Positions 24,665 to 38,412 of a DNA stretch of 64,000 nt are shown here, piece after piece (the stretch's first letter is position 1; the number at the start of each line of letters is the position of its first letter). Where the stretch lies: positions 620,001 to 684,000 of the forward strand of contig VXBP01004478.1 in NCBI GenBank assembly GCA_013400115.1, in the 5' to 3' direction. Source of the stretch: Rhinopomastus cyanomelas. Its lineage: Eukaryota > Chordata > Aves > Bucerotiformes > Rhinopomastidae. Below the pieces are notes generated by a model. The model made no database searches. It was not told the DNA's origin and saw only the letters and a program-made list of their open reading frames with translations. A program made the position numbers and the translations under genes.

Positions 24665-25010
24665 AGAGTCATAGAAAATAAAAGACCTTTAATTTAAGAG
24701 TCCGACCATTAAAATACCAAGCCCATCTCTAAACCATGTCCCTAAGTTCCATGATTTTTAAACACATCCAGGGATGTTGATTCAACCACCTTCCAGGGCA
24801 GCCCATTCCAATGTTTGATGTCCCTGTCAATAAAGAAGCATTTTATAATGTCTAACATAAACATCTTCTGGTGTAACTTGAGGCCCTTTCCTCTTGACCT
24901 ATTATTTACTTGTGAGACGATACCACCACCCACTTCTCTACAACATCCTTTCAGGTAGCTGTCAGCTCATCTTTGTTTGAACCCTCAAAAGAGTTATTCT
25001 GGTGAGGCAA
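24665..25010 (-). mobile_element. CR1 LINE, diverged 3' portion
   Basis: The segment starts AGAGTCATAGAAAATAAAAG and continues with TTTTTAAACACATCCAGGGA, a GGGCAGCCCATTCCAATG block and TTGACCTATTATTTACTTGTG. The minus strand keeps HWNGLPWKVVESTSLD, the CR1 ORF2 C-terminus. Confidence 0.85.
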
Positions 25011-28000
25011 CCTAGAGAATTTTTACTATAATGGATGAGAAACTCTTGTATATCAGACTGAATTTTGGGCACAATAACTTCTATCTAATGAATAATGAAG
25101 AGCTGATGGAGAAATATGTTTCAAATTGCACTTGCTGTTTCTGTCCTTGGCTGAAGTAATCCTTTTTTTTGGAAGGCTTTAAAATGGGTAAAACCGTGGA
25201 AAAACCTAGGCAAAAACCTTTAACTTGAAAATGTCAGTGAAAGCCTCCATAACTTGTGTTACATTGCCCCATTTCTCACAAAAGCGTACAAACAATGTCA
25301 ATCCAAAAGGTGAAACTTTTTGACTATGTAGGAACATTCATTTATTGTTCCAGTCTGCAAACTGGTTAGGGTGACCAAAACTGTTCGTCCTGAAGGAGCA
25401 CTTCACAAAATCACAGACAGGTTCCTAATCATCCTGTTTGGCAGAGATTGGAGGTCCTCACATTTGTGTAAACATAAGAATTTAAACATGTAAATATTTT
25501 TGAAAATTCAAGAGTACATGACTTCTTTTTCAAGCTGAATTTTAAGCCTAGAACCCTGTGACAGTAATGAAACACCCTTTGGAGCTAACACCCAACCATT
25601 TTCCTCTTTATTAGTCCTATATCTACATCTATATGATGAGGTACCTTGAGACAAATTATATAAAGAGTACCTCTATACAGAGAAGTGTCTTGAGAGTATG
25701 GTTGGCTGAAAGCTTTATGTGACTGTTCTGATTCATCACATGAACGGGTAAGAAGCTGAGTTATAATTAGGTTTTTTACAGGTAGATAAATACAGTTTGG
25801 ATCTCTATCCATTTACTGACTTTTACAAATCCCAAAATAGCACTGTAACTTTGATATTCACTCTTAAATTTGCTGAGTGTGTCAACGACTTGTTCATCTC
25901 TGCCATGGAGCAGATGGACCAATAGAACAACCACATACATTTCCTTTTTCTAGAAAAATGGGATAACAAAATCTGATTTGATATGTTTTATTAGGCATTC
26001 TATGCTTCATACTGCTATTTGTGGAATGGTCAATCATTTGTGTGTACCACCAAACACAGGGGTAGTTCTTGACTGCAGCTATTCCATACCCAGCTAACGC
26101 TGCATTCCTCCATGTTGAATTTCTTTTAACCTTGTGGCTATGAATTTGTTTAGAAGTTTTATTTGTGAATCCTTCATTACAGAATTTCCTGTTTAGGACT
26201 TGAACTGGCTGACTGTCATTTCCTCTGCTGAAATCACATAATGCACTATATATAGACAGGAAAAAAACCTCCTCATAAAAGAAGTTGAATTTCTAACATT
26301 ATGTTTAATAGAAGAAACTTCCTTTAGTTCTTAAACTCATGTTTGGTTGAACTTTTAAAAAATCATGTTGTCTTTGTTTTTATAAGATTGAACACTCTTA
26401 AGCAGTCATCTTCCCTAATCAACAGTGTTTGTTTTTGATAAGCAAACTTTTACTGAGGTGAGGCATTCATCAGCTCGTGTGAACATTTGTTGTAGCACAG
26501 GCAGTCTGAAAGAACAACAAATTTGTATCACTAATCTCAGCTCTGCGGTAATTGCAGCTCTGTTGTTCATTTGCCTCCATTTTAACACCCCATCAGACTG
26601 AAAATTAAAATATGATCATGTGCACGACAAGTGCTACAGAATGTGATTCATTTCTTGAAGACTTACGTTTCTCTCATTCCCTTGATATTGATGCCTTTTT
26701 GAGACAAAGACCAAATCTGCCAGTGACAGTTCCATTCACGAGGCAGCTGGTTGGGTCGCAGTCCAGCAAGGTGTTCTGCATTAGCAAATCCTGATGTTTG
26801 CACAATTAGCACCAGCTTGTAGTCACAGACATATCCCAGAGTAGATGTAGTAGGAGACAGTGTACGTGGAAGGATGCTGCCCACTCCTTTATCCTTCACA
26901 AAAACTGATGCCAGCATCTGATGTCACGGCGTTACATACCTTTTACAATTGCTCCCCATGAAATGAGAGCAAGCAATGCTGTTGCTCCCAGACCATCTTC
27001 ACTTGTCTTGTAACGGATGATAGAAGGTTTCTTTTATCATAGCCCACAAATTTTCTCAGCATCCACTCTCCATAAATGCCAGAAGAGAGTCTCAAATAGA
27101 ACCTAAGAAAAACCCAAACATAACCACAAAGAAAAGGACATGTTCAGATACTTGTGACAAACGGATGGAAGAGAAAATAAAACTAACAAATAATTTTTTA
27201 AAGTTTAAGCTCAACTTTTCTTTCACTTGTAAAATAAATCATAGCAATGCTACTTCTTTTTTTGTTGAAAAAGATTATGTAGTCCTTCAGATGAGAAAGC
27301 TTGAAAAAAGATGTTTTAAAAGACAAACTCTTGGCTACACATAATGGAACTACTGAAGTGAAGCAGGACTGCTTCATACAGGCACATATTTACACTAAAT
27401 TTTAGTAATATTTTTTATTTTTGGTGTTTTTTTGTTTTGGTGAAATTATGTAAATCAGAACTGAACCATGTTTGAGACAATTAGAGACTTTTTTTTCCTC
27501 TGCTACAGTAGCATCAAAGTACTGCTTGGTTTACCATGTCCATATGAAGACTCCTGTTGTGTTTAATTAGACTATTCTCATGAGCACTAGTCTCATGAGT
27601 ACAGCTAATGTGATTCGTTCCTGTGCCAGGCTCAGGAAGTGCTATTAGACCCTTTCTCTTGTAAACCAGGAATTTTTTCTAAGTTTAAAATAAAAAGCTA
27701 GGAAATATGAGCTGAGGGGGCATTGCAGCATCTAAATTTAGCTCACTGTGAACGTGTATGGCGCCAAGTCGCAGTACCACTCACTGGTTTTAAACTTCTG
27801 CATGACATGATGCCTTAGAGCAGAAGCAAAAAACCCAAAGTTAGAATTTTCTTTCTACTCTTAACTGCAAGTGAATTCTGCTTCCTTTATTTGCAGTTCC
27901 TTTTCTTTTGCCTTGAAAGAGGAAAAACCATGTGAAAAATTACCGTGTGTGTATTTCCAGAAGCTAGTTTTGTTACACCCTGTGCAGTTTCAGAAGCACT

Positions 28001-28666
28001 ATAAGAGGCCTTCCAAGTGAGATGATTTCAAACACAGTGATGCAGATGAAGCCGATATGACTTCACTAGGTTCTTTCGATTTTTTTCTGCAATAGGTTAT
28101 TCAAATACTTCAATTGTAATTTTTTTAAAAAAAATATTGTTGATCTCTATATGACATTTATAAATGAGTTATTTGCCTGGTTTTTATACTCAGCACTAAT
28201 AACAAAATAGAAATTACTTTTGTTCTGATGGCTGTAAATACTACTGGAAATAATTCCTTAAACATAAGCTCTTAAAAAGAAGTAATAAGCTGAGAATTAA
28301 ATGATTACCAGATCCACTTAAAATATAACTTACTTTTAAATGAAAATATGTATTCAATTTGTCTTTTTTTTTTTGCTTAATTGCTTTCATTATGGTTTAA
28401 TCACAGTAAAAGTTGCATGGATGTAAATATCAGGACTCCTGAAATTACAGAAAACATTTGCAGCACAATTTGTTGTGGTAATGCATAGCTCTTGTGTTTC
28501 TGCCTTTGAAAAGGTTTACTCTGTGATTGATTCACAAATCTTTATTTCAAACCATGATCTGGAGCTGCTGGATCCACCCAGCCATTTTATTCTCATCTTT
28601 TTTTATTTTTTAGAAACCTGACCATGAGAGCTTTACACTGCTGAAATGGCTGCAGTAATTCTTTGA
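25011..28666. other. 5' flank, unique AT-rich DNA
   Basis: No CR1 or LTR landmarks were seen over 3.6 kb. On the minus strand at about 26600-27090 several short frames look mildly protein-like (for example SSGIYGEWMLRKFVGYDKRN) but are broken by stops and have no family match. Confidence 0.5.
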
Positions 28667-28790
28667 TTCCCACCTGGATGTGTTCCTGTGCAACTTGGTG
28701 CAGGTGATCCTGCTGTGGCAGGGGGATTGGACTAGATGATCTTTCAAGGTCCCTTCCAATCCCTAATGTTCTGTGATTCTGTGATTCTTG
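28667..28790 (+). mobile_element. CR1 3' end fragment, little diverged
   Basis: ACCTGGATGTGTTCCTGTGC, GCAGGGGGATTGGACTAGAT and CCCTTCCAATCCCTAATG end in ATTCTGTGATTCTGTGATTC. It is close to the young CR1 consensus. Confidence 0.95.
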
Positions 28791-29829
28791 AAGTTATTAT
28801 TAGGTCAAATATTGTCGAGGCCAATTATTAGCCCTGACCTCTTTGTTGGTTCTCTCTATAACTGAGTTTTTTCATTTCATTGTTATTGATGTCTGATCTC
28901 CTTGATCTGCAGATATTTCAGTCGACATTGCTGGCTCTTGCACAATGGGGATTTGGTAGCATAAGGACTCAAAAAGACCCATATTTTCTAGATGACAGAA
29001 TGGTCCTGAGAAAAACCATGTTGGTCTCTCGTCTCCCTATGTTCCCTTCCCTTTGCTGAGCACTCTGCATACAGCAAGCCAAGCTGCCAGCTAACTTTAA
29101 GAAGTAACTTCTGACGTTAATCACAGTGTGGCCAGCCAATTCACAAAGAAATCAGTCCATGCTGCCATTGTTAGTCCAAGTTGCTTTTTACAACTAGATT
29201 TCCATGTAGGTTTTTTTTAGCAAAAAAACCCACTTCTTACTTGTAAATTCCAAACTGTAATTAGTGTTAAAATCATGTTGTTCTTACAAAAGTAATTCAG
29301 GTGTCTTAAAAATCACGAGTGATGAGCATTGCTTTACGTTCCATGTGCATGAGCCAAATTGTTGTTACTTCTGACATTTTTCTTTAGTGTGTTTCTAGAC
29401 AGACAAATTAATTTTTGGTAGAAACATTCTCTGCAATAATATAACAAAAAATTGTTAGTGTTATACATGTCTATTTGTTGAAGAAAAATAAATTTATTGG
29501 CAAATTATGTTTATTTTATGTGCTACTGCATATTGTTACTTCATCTACTTGGAACCAAATAAATGCTTGGGCAGAAAGGATGCTGGTCACACACTTTTTC
29601 TATATAACTCATAGTGTGACTAGCAATAGGAAACAAAAAGGATCATAAGCTGTCATATCCCATTAAAAGCATTTTCACAAAGAGATGCCATGAAATTATA
29701 ATTTGAAGGACTTAGCATTTAAAAGACACCAAGGAATAGAGATCAATAGCAGGTCTAAAATTTATAGGTTACTTTATGTCAACAAAGTATATATGTTTGA
29801 TGGGCTGAATTCCATTACCAGACAACAGT

Positions 29830-30278
29830 GAAGATGTGGACAGACTGGAGAGAGTGAAAAGAAGTGCTGTGAACATGACAGAAGGGCTGGAGAGCCTCCC
29901 CTATTAGAAAGGCTAAAGAAGTTAAGTCCTTTGATTGAAGAAGAGGAAGCTTAGAGGGGACCTCATCACAGTATTCCAGTATTTAAAGAGCAGCTATGAA
30001 GACAACAGAGACTCTCTTTGCAAGAAGCCTCATAGCAAAGACAAAGGGCAGTGGGTACCAGTTGCACTGGAAGAGCTGACAGGGGAAAGATATTTTTTAC
30101 AGTGAGAAGAATCAGTCACTGAAGCAGCCTCCCCAGGGACATGATAGAGCCCTCATCACTGGATGATGCATTTGAGCAGAGTGCTGGGTAGTCTCATCTA
30201 GGCTCTCTCTCCCATGGGAGGTTGGAACAGATGAACTTTGGATGTCCTTTCCAGTCTGGGCTGTTATTCTATGATTAT
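29830..30278 (+). mobile_element. Old CR1 LINE, 3' portion
   Basis: GACAGACTGGAGAGAGTGAA, GAGGGGACCTCATCACAGTA, a TCAGTCACTGAAGCAGCCTC block and GGTTGGAACAGATGAACTTT, then TATTCTATGATTATCTTCC at the tail. It is diverged but collinear. Confidence 0.8.
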
Positions 30279-30944
30279 CTTCCTAAATTGTATATTCCAC
30301 TATTGTATCTGCAATATGGGAAATAGTGGTTATTCTACATAAAGTTTTTTAAAATAGTAAACATACTCATTATATTCCTGCAAAGCAACTGACTTCAAAG
30401 AAGTTTCACAAGTGAAAGTAAGTAGAGGATTTATCCAAAGGAATTTGCTGAGTTCTTCGTTTGCTTGCACTAAAAAGAAGAAAAGACTGTGTTATTCAGG
30501 ATAGTTCTTTTGTCTTCTGACACAACTGCCAAAAAAAGCCATCTATCATCTAGGAAAAAAAGAGCTATGATACACTTCTTCCTCAAGTTACAAGTATTAT
30601 TTCTTCCTCTTTGCTTTAGTAATACCTGTCAGGGTATTTTATTGGTATTGGCATCATCATTTTTTATCTGCAATGTAAAAGAAGGGGTGTGGCACAACGC
30701 AGGGAAAATGATGTATTTCTGGATCTGCACACTTGCCCCAAGAAAGTAGGTTAAAATTACCCTGTCATCAGAATTCCAGTGGGTTTTATATTTAAGGTCA
30801 CGGTCTTGATTAATTGTTCTGCAAAGTAGTGCTAGCACTGGACTGGCTGTTACAGTTAGCAGTTTACTGTACTATGCTGAGTGGAAAGATTATTTCACAT
30901 GTCTTGCAGGCTACACCTTTTATTCTAAAAATGCCAGTGTTGTT

Positions 30945-31385
30945 TGCTTTTATTACTGCAACATGACATTGTTGACTTTTATTCAGCTTATGATCTTCTG
31001 TTGCCCCTGGATCCTGTTCTGAAGAAGTACAAACAAGCTGGATGAGCCACATCTTGTATTTGTGCAATTTAGTATGCCTTCTAAAAGTAGTGCCTCACAC
31101 TTGTGTCTGTTCAATAACATCCTGTTTTTCTCACATCATTCCTCCAGTTTATCAGGATCATTTTGAATTCTAATCGTGTTCTCCAATGTACACACAGTCG
31201 CTTCCAGCCTAGTGTTATTTGCAGATTTAATAAGCACACACTCTGTTCCATCATCCAGATCATTAATGACATTATTATGTAGTACCAAACCTTTGTCACC
31301 CCTGCAAACGCACACATGGTACCGTTTTCCACGTGGACAGTGAACAACTGTTATCTATTCCTCATAATAATGACCAATGTATAGG
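30945..31385 (-). mobile_element. Probable ancient CR1/L3-type LINE fragment
   Basis: ATTTGCAGATTTAATAAGCA, GTTCCATCATCCAGATCATT and AATGACATTATTATG resemble a recurring minus-strand CR1/L3 block (the ...TTTGCAAATTTAATAAG... region). Divergence is high and the limits are approximate. Confidence 0.5.
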
Positions 31386-31389
31386 TTAG

Positions 31390-32325
31390 TTGTAACCTGA
31401 GTGCCCCAAACTGAACACAGTATTCAAGGTGTGGCCTCACCAGCACCATGTACAGGGGAATGATCTCTTACCTTTGCTTGCTGGACACACTATTTGATAC
31501 AAACTAGGATGCTGTTGGCATTCTTGACCACCTGGGTACACTGCTGGCTAATACTCAGCCAGCTATCTATCATCTCATCCTTTCCAGCCACTCTTCTCCA
31601 AGTCTGTGGTGTTGTATGGGGATGTTCTAGTCAGAGTGCAGCATGCACTGCTTGGTCTTGTTGAACCTCCCTAAACTGGCTTCACTTCATTGATTTAGTC
31701 TGTCTAGATGCCTCTGTAGAGCCTCCTTACCCACAAGGAAATCAACACTTCTGACCAACTTTTTGTCATCTGCAAATTTAATAAAGTTGCACTCAATCCC
31801 CTCACCCAGATCATTGGTAAAGTTGTTCAAGAAAACAGGCTCAAATATTGAGCCCTGTTGGACATCACTTGTGACCAGCTGCAGACTAAATGTGGCTATT
31901 TAACTCCATTTACCACAAGTCTTTGGGCCTGGCCATCCAGCCATTTTTCTGCCCATGCACATCTAAGCCACGACCAACCAGTTTCTGCACATGAAAGCTG
32001 TGTCCAACAGTGTCAAAGGCTTTACAAATGAGGTGCATGACACAAAGTAATTTAGGCTGGCAGGGTCCTTGGAAGGTGACTTGTTCTACTTCTCCCTTCT
32101 CTGCCTCTGCCAGCCCTCAACTCTGTGAGACCTTGAGCAAGGTCAGCTTTGACATTAGATCCAACACTGAGCTTAGGTTGCTGAGGAACCTTGTCAAGCT
32201 TTTTATATCTTCAGAGCTGAAGATTGTACAGCCTGGCTGGGAATCTTCTTCCAATACTTGGCCGTACTCACATCAACATTGTAATTACCAAGAATTTGTC
32301 CTCCTGCAACTCTGCTCACTTACAG
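31390..32325 (-). mobile_element. CR1 LINE, long diverged copy
   Basis: Collinear landmarks are CCAAACTGAACACAGTATTC, a GGTGTGGCCTCACCAGCACC block, TGCTGTTGGCATTCTTGACC, AGTCTGTGGTGTTGTATG, ATCTGCAAATTTAATAAAG, AGGCTCAAATATTGAGCCC and GTCCAACAGTGTCAAAGGC. This covers the ORF2-end region further 5' than most copies here. A younger CR1 sits directly to its right. Confidence 0.85.
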
Positions 32326-32560
32326 AATTACAGAATCACAGAACATTAGGGATTGGAAAGAACCTTGAAAGATCATCCAGTCCAATCCCCCTGCCAGAGA
32401 AGGATCCCCTAGATCAGGCACACAGGAACATGTCCAGGTGGGTTTTAAAGTCTCCAGAGAAGTAGACTCCAAAGCCTCCTTGGCAGCCTGTTCCAGTGCC
32501 CCTTGCTAATATCTCCACAAGTATCCCGGAAGTCTGGTTCCATCTTCTCTGTTTCGGTCT
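32326..32560 (-). mobile_element. Younger CR1 copy inside the CR1 cluster
   Basis: ATTACAGAATCACAGAACAT, AGGGATTGGAAAGAACCTTG, CAATCCCCCTGCCAGAGAAG and CTCCAAAGCCTCCTTGGC form a little-diverged 3' end. It is flanked on both sides by more diverged CR1 in the same orientation, which suggests insertion into older CR1 DNA. Confidence 0.85.
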
Positions 32561-32569
32561 AGTGCATGG

Positions 32570-33060
32570 TTAAAAATGGCAGTCAGCTGTCACCTAGCCT
32601 TCTGTGATTCAAAGTAGACATTCCTAGTGTTCCCAACCTCTCCTGATATGTCATGGGCTTTTGTTCTCCATATTAATGGCCTCCACTGGACTTACTCTGC
32701 CAGCTTGTCAATGTCTTCCTTATACTAGAGAGCCCCAAACCTGACACAAGTCTTCAAATGCAGTCTCTCAAGTGCCAGCTAGAGGCAAACAAGTGCTTTA
32801 ACTAACCCACTGACTATATTCTAATGCAACTCGATTTGCATTGAAGCTTGCATCGCTGCAGAAGGGCTCTGCTTATTCATGCTTATCTTCTTGTCCTCTA
32901 GCTAACCCTAGGCCCTATTCTATGGATCTGATTTCTGGGTAGTCAGCCTGTGCTATTACAATATTCTACCCCAGACACAGGATTCTGCTTTTGCCTTTGC
33001 TGAATTTCATGAGATGCTGTTGGGTTCCCGAGTCCATTTCTCCCTTCTAGTAATTTAGCT
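32570..33060 (-). mobile_element. Old CR1 fragments
   Basis: TCTGTGATTCAAAGTAGACA, a CCAACCTCTCCTGATATG block, GGCCTCCACTGGACTTAC, CCCAAACCTGACACAAGTC and a CTGAATTTCATGAGATGCTG block follow CR1 order on the minus strand. It is probably the continuation of the copy interrupted at 32326. Confidence 0.65.
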
Positions 33061-34895
33061 GGCTGAGTTACGGAGTGTACCTAGCTCAGTCCAAGGTCAG
33101 CTACTTCACTGGTAAGAGCTGTTGCAAAGAAAGGTAGAAGTGTGGGCGTGCCCCTCTTCCCTTGGGAACTGCTTTTAAGCTAAGGCTATACTGCTGGCCC
33201 CTGCCTGGGCTGTGTTGCTGTTGTGCAGCATTTGTGCCTGATCTTATACCTTGTTGATCCTAACCATGTCCCGGGCCCTCTGGTTTGACATTGCCTAACA
33301 TAGCATTGAGCCTGCTTGTCACTGCAGGTATTTGGGGTGATCAACAGGTTAGAGTTGGACCCAGGTTTACTGACTCAACATTCTGGTTCCTTATTGGTGA
33401 GGTCTTCCTTTGCCTGCCTTGCTGCCAGATGATTTCCCGTTTCTGTGTCTACTAATGTCATCTATTTAACATAAGCCATGGTTGCATATAATTGTGATAG
33501 AAATTGTTTAATTCCTTTGTGGCAAGTGTCCCCTAGTTTCATATGTGCAATAATAGAAAGAACCTTTTTTTCTGTTGGTTGAAGACAAGCATTTCAAGCC
33601 ACCACCCACTGAAGGTAGCTCACTGATAAATCATCTTTAAGAACTTGTAGATTTCCTCCCATTCACTCCTTCCAATGCTATGCAATCTGTTCATCTTCCT
33701 TGGTCCTTCACCTGGTGGCTCAATGATCTGAGCAGAGCACACCTCACACATGAGGGCACCATCACCTCCAGCAGAGTCTTTGAGAGAAACAACAGATACT
33801 CTCTAAGTTCTCTTTTAGATGTTTCATCTTGGTCATGATTCCAGCGACAGGAGTGGTCAGACTGGCTGCTGGTGGGGAGCATGTGTTGTGGTGTGCCAAC
33901 ATCTTCATTGTGCTGACTTGCAGTCCTAGGCAGTCTCAGAAATACACAGTAATCTCTTTTGCTTTTCCATCTGGTGTGAACTGCTTCTTCGGCAGCAAAC
34001 TTGTTCGTGGCACTCCTGGTCAGGGCCACTCCTAGGTGTTTGTTTAAAAAGAAGCTCAGCAGCACTCTTTCCTTCCCATACCACTAGATTACATCCTAAT
34101 TATTCCTATTACTCCTAATATTGCTTTAATATTGTTTGTTGGCTGCTGGCCATGATACATCCAGCGTGTGACTGCTAAGTAATTTTCTAATAAATTACTC
34201 CTACACAGAGGTGATGGGGAAAAACCCACAAGTTTTGCATGTTTTACATTTGTCCAGAAAACATGCATTAGAAGAAGTTTTGAAGGAGGTTGAGCTACAC
34301 CAGAACTATCTGCACGCTTCTGTGTTGTGACAATGTTGTCTTCACTCTCATAGTTATACGTAATCTTCTTGATGATAACATACATTTTTCAGCAATCTTT
34401 TCATAAAGGTGCAAGGGGTTTTGTGTGTGAAAGCGCGTGGATAACATTTTTTTATCAAGATACCCAGTGACCTAGGGAAAGTCCGCAGGAAATCCGTGCC
34501 TTCCTAAATGTGTCTCATAAGTAAAAAGTTATTACAAGATATTTTAGTGTATCATCTGCTAATTAGTAGGTAATCAAGCATCTACAGTGTCATAATATGT
34601 AAGAACAAGGGAGCAGTTATAATTGAATGGGAAAAGTTACCTTTGACATTTCTGGGCTGCAGGATTGTGATTTCTACAGTTTTTAAAAAGTATTTCTTTT
34701 CCTTGAGTAAGCTGAAGGCAGCTTTTAAGAGTTTGTTAATAAATTAATACCACGTATTCTACATAGAACTTCATCAACTTCCATTTATAAAATATCATTT
34801 TCTATTCTTACATTGAAATAACTTCAATCTATTTCTTCTTACACTAATAGCATTAGGCTATTTCCCCTATGGATTATATAGACCTGGCGAGTAAT
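33061..34895. other. Non-CR1 stretch, possible decayed retroelement, no gene seen
   Basis: No CR1 landmarks are seen here. A 124-codon minus-strand frame (33691-34065) and higher GC content at 33060-33440 and 33690-34030 set parts of it apart, which suggests an old retroelement or decayed sequence. No family could be named and no protein motif was recognised. Confidence 0.3.
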
Positions 34896-34925
34896 CATAG
34901 AATCGTTAGGGATTGGAATAACAGG
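34896..34925 (-). mobile_element. Tiny CR1 3' stub
   Basis: ATCATAGAATCGTTAGGGAT followed by TGGAATAAC is only the last ~30 bases of a CR1, probably a very short 5'-truncated insertion. Confidence 0.7.
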
Positions 34926-35654
34926 GTAGTGATGTTTGAACAGCACCAGTGTTATATTTGATCAGAGCTGCCAATCTCACAGTGCCTTGCATGCGCTGAA
35001 TCGCAAAGGTCTGCGTGTTTAGGAAACGGGGCTCATCAAGCCTCACAGCTCTGACTCATTTTCTTGGACAGCTGTTGTGTTTTCATTAACCTCCACACTG
35101 TGCAATGACTTGCAGTTACTAATGTCAGGTAGGTACACCAATACTACCTTTTATTTCTTTACAGACAGCTTGCAAGGGGTTTGGGTTTGGTGTAGGGGTG
35201 AGAGAATCAAGACAGTCTTTACTTCAGCTTTTAACTTCGGTGCTGACTATGGATAAAAGTTACATGGATAGTGTCTCCATTCACAGAGCTTTTCTCCACG
35301 GTTTAACAGAGGAACCCAACTGGTCTTACTAGAGTATAGTATTTCCAGTTTTATTACCTTCTCTAAGCTTTAAAGATTTGTCATACTTTCCCTGTCCATG
35401 ACAGCTTTCTTTGCACTTCACGCTGTCTGAGAACAGCCATAAATGGGCTCTCAAACCTGTATCTGTATTTTTTTGCAGAGGTAAGCAAAGGGTTAAGTGA
35501 GGTATCTTATATCACCCTTTGTTATTTTCCCTCAGAATTTTGAAATAATTTGTTCTAAGTGTTTATATTCTCTGATCACTACTTACTACAATGCTTGCTC
35601 ATAATCTGGGTGGGCTGATTTATCATGTGGCCAGCAGGACTGGGCAAGTGACTG

Positions 35655-36005
35655 TCCCTCTGTCCTCAGTACTGGTGAGGCCACACCTCAAGTTCTTTAT
35701 TCAGTTTTGAACCTCTCATTACAAGAAGGACATTGGGGCCCAAAGAAGGGCAACAAAGCTGGTGAAAGGTCTAGAGCACAAGTCTTATACAGAGGGATTT
35801 AGAGAACTGGGGTTGTTTAGCCTGGAGAAAAGGAGTCTCTGGTGACACCTTGTTGCTCTGAACTACCTGAAAGGAGGTTGTAACGATGTAGAAGTCAGTC
35901 TTTTCTCCCAAGCAGCAGGAGACAGGATAAGAAGTAATGGACCCTAGTAGCCTTGGGGAAGGTTTAGGCTGGATACTAGGGAAAATTTATTCACAAAACC
36001 AGTTT
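35655..36005 (+). mobile_element. CR1 LINE, diverged portion
   Basis: AGTACTGGTGAGGCCACACC, TCAGTTTTGAACCTCTCATT, GAACTGGGGTTGTTTAGCCT and GAACTACCTGAAAGGAGGTT are in CR1 order on the plus strand. The 3' tail is missing. Confidence 0.85.
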
Positions 36006-37359
36006 ATGTGGACTGACCTCACATAACTTCTGCTCCAGTTTTTCCAAAAACCGATTAAGATTTCTAATTACTCTCTTATTTTCAGCCTGTAATTTTATAC
36101 CACATTGTGTTATTGTGTAGTACTTAAACAGCTAAGACTTGATAGATGACTCTTTCTGTGGACCCTACGGTAGACTTCTTATTCGTCTTCACAACTAAGA
36201 CCCTGCTTCTTGCAAGTTCACCAAGTTTCTACTGTGATTTAAAAAATCCTATTTACATTTTTGCAGCTAAGCTTCTCAAGCCTGTGCTCTGTCTCACAAA
36301 TCTGGAGTGCTAACAATGAGGTGTCTGTATTACTGAGTAAAATGGTGAGCTCATAAAGTCTCCATGCCTTTCATTAGTTTCTTGGAAAGGAATTACATTA
36401 CTCATACCTAGGCAGCAGTCACACAAGGGTGTGAAGTCCATGTAAACTCTGCATCCCACAGAACCTGTTACTGCAAGGAGAGCAATTGCCTTTTGAGTTG
36501 GTATTTTCTACATAGCTATCAGAAACACATTTAAAGACAGATTTTCAAGTATTACCTGTGTTCAAGTCACAATTATTCATGGCAGTGCTTTGCCTGATTT
36601 ACTTGTCTAGGAACAACACAACTGAGTAAAGCACTTTAAGAAAAATATGAAAATCCCTTAAATGCAAAAGTTTCCACCAGAATGTGCAGAATTCTTTGGC
36701 ATCAAAGTGTTGAAAATTCTTCCTGGAACAGCAAGGAAGAATTAGCATTTTCATCTTCTGTCTTGCTTGTTCATACCTATTCCTGTGAATTTGTTTCCAC
36801 ATTTTTGACTCTAACTTAATTACATAAAACAAATGTCCATGTGGTTTGCACAATCGAGTGCTGTTACACAGCTTTTATGCACATTGCAACACAGATGTTT
36901 TATATTCTTTGCTGATGTCTCTTTTATTTGTAAAAAGACTCATAATATAAATATGATTCTCAATCACTGAAATCATGCATCTAACTGTATAATGTTTTGC
37001 AGTCATGTTACTCTTTTGCTAAGATCATCCTTTGGTTCATCTTATTTTCAGAGTTCATAATGTCTGCCTGTAGTTATTGTTCCTTGACCAGACTTTAGGA
37101 TAGCCCAGAAATCTTGATTTCCCCTTGTTTGAATAAAGCAGATATAATAGGACCCTGAGTCAGACTAGACTTTTTTCATACTAATCAAAACCATGCATTT
37201 TTTGGTAATTTTAGAACAAATAATGCAGTGGAACAATGAGACAAGTAATACTGTGTGAAAACAGCCTTTCTCATCTTATTTCTGGAGCCTGCTTTTGGGA
37301 TACCACCCTTAATGAATCCAAAAGAAAACAGGGAGACAGACTCATGTAACTGTGAATTT

Positions 37360-37430
37360 CATAGAACCATAGAATCAGCTGGGTAGAAAGTGACCCCCAA
37401 AGCTCGTCTAGTCCAACCCCCAATGATTTC
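37360..37430 (-). mobile_element. CR1 3' end stub
   Basis: TCATAGAACCATAGAATCAG then AGTCCAACCCCCAATG; about 70 bases of the CR1 tail in a diverged subfamily. Confidence 0.8.
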
Positions 37431-38412
37431 TAATCATGACTCTGTAACTCTTTGTAATATAGGAGGCTAATGTGTTAAAGCTAAGCCAAACCCTTACAGG
37501 TTTTCTTTTGTAATCCATCTTCAGAAAGCACTCAGATAAAACATCTTGAAAGGATATCCCTGTACTCTTATTCATCTCCCAGCTTTTGCCTGTCTTCCAC
37601 TGAGAATCAGATTCTTAACTCGTGTAAGTCCTTATTTCAGTGGGACACCACTAAAATCAATGTCAATACGTATTGTTGTGGATAAAAAGCTGGTCCAAGG
37701 GTTTTTCTATGGTAATCTGATAATACAAATATAATTACATCTTAAAGAATCTTGAGGTGTCTGCAGTGTAAACATTAAATATTGATCACCTGCTGATTTA
37801 ATTTGTGAGCATAAATATCTTCCAAGACAGTGCCTTGAGTCTAGGTAGCACATTGACATAAAAAAGTGGGATTGAAAATTCATTAACATTTGTCTGAGTG
37901 ACACTGGAGTGGAAAATCTCAGGCCAGATCATTTATAAAAACAGGACAAAAATTCCATCAACATTGCAGCACCAGGAGCAGCACAACAGCCCCTTCTCAC
38001 CTCTTCACTTTGCAACCCACAATAGCATGTACTCTTTTTCGTTGTCAATACTAGCATGATAATTTTAACAAAGTGGAAAATCCATGTCTGACACTGCATT
38101 CTTTTCATCTGTTAATACACTAAATAAGTAATGAAGGTATGTATTTATTGAATTATTAAGCTATTTCAGCATGTCTAGCAGAGTGCAAACATTTCAGAGA
38201 CAAAACAGGTAAGTTAAACCTGGGCAGTAAGCTGGGAAATTCTTATGCAGAAAAGTCAGCATACTCAAAATATTCATACAGACAGTCTTTTTTAAAATGC
38301 TGATTGCTGTTTCTTCCATTAAAACCAAATATTGTTTTCCTATAAACTAAGCCTCAAAAAGATTTGATTTAGAATCAAATTTATTGACATGGTGAAATTC
38401 TCTCAAATAAAG

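Noticed and set aside
26600..27090. Broken minus-strand frames with a DYKLVLIV-like stretch, considered as a PTRH2-type retrocopy
   Set aside because: The similarity does not extend beyond a few residues, the frames are interrupted, and no poly(A) tail or target duplication is visible.
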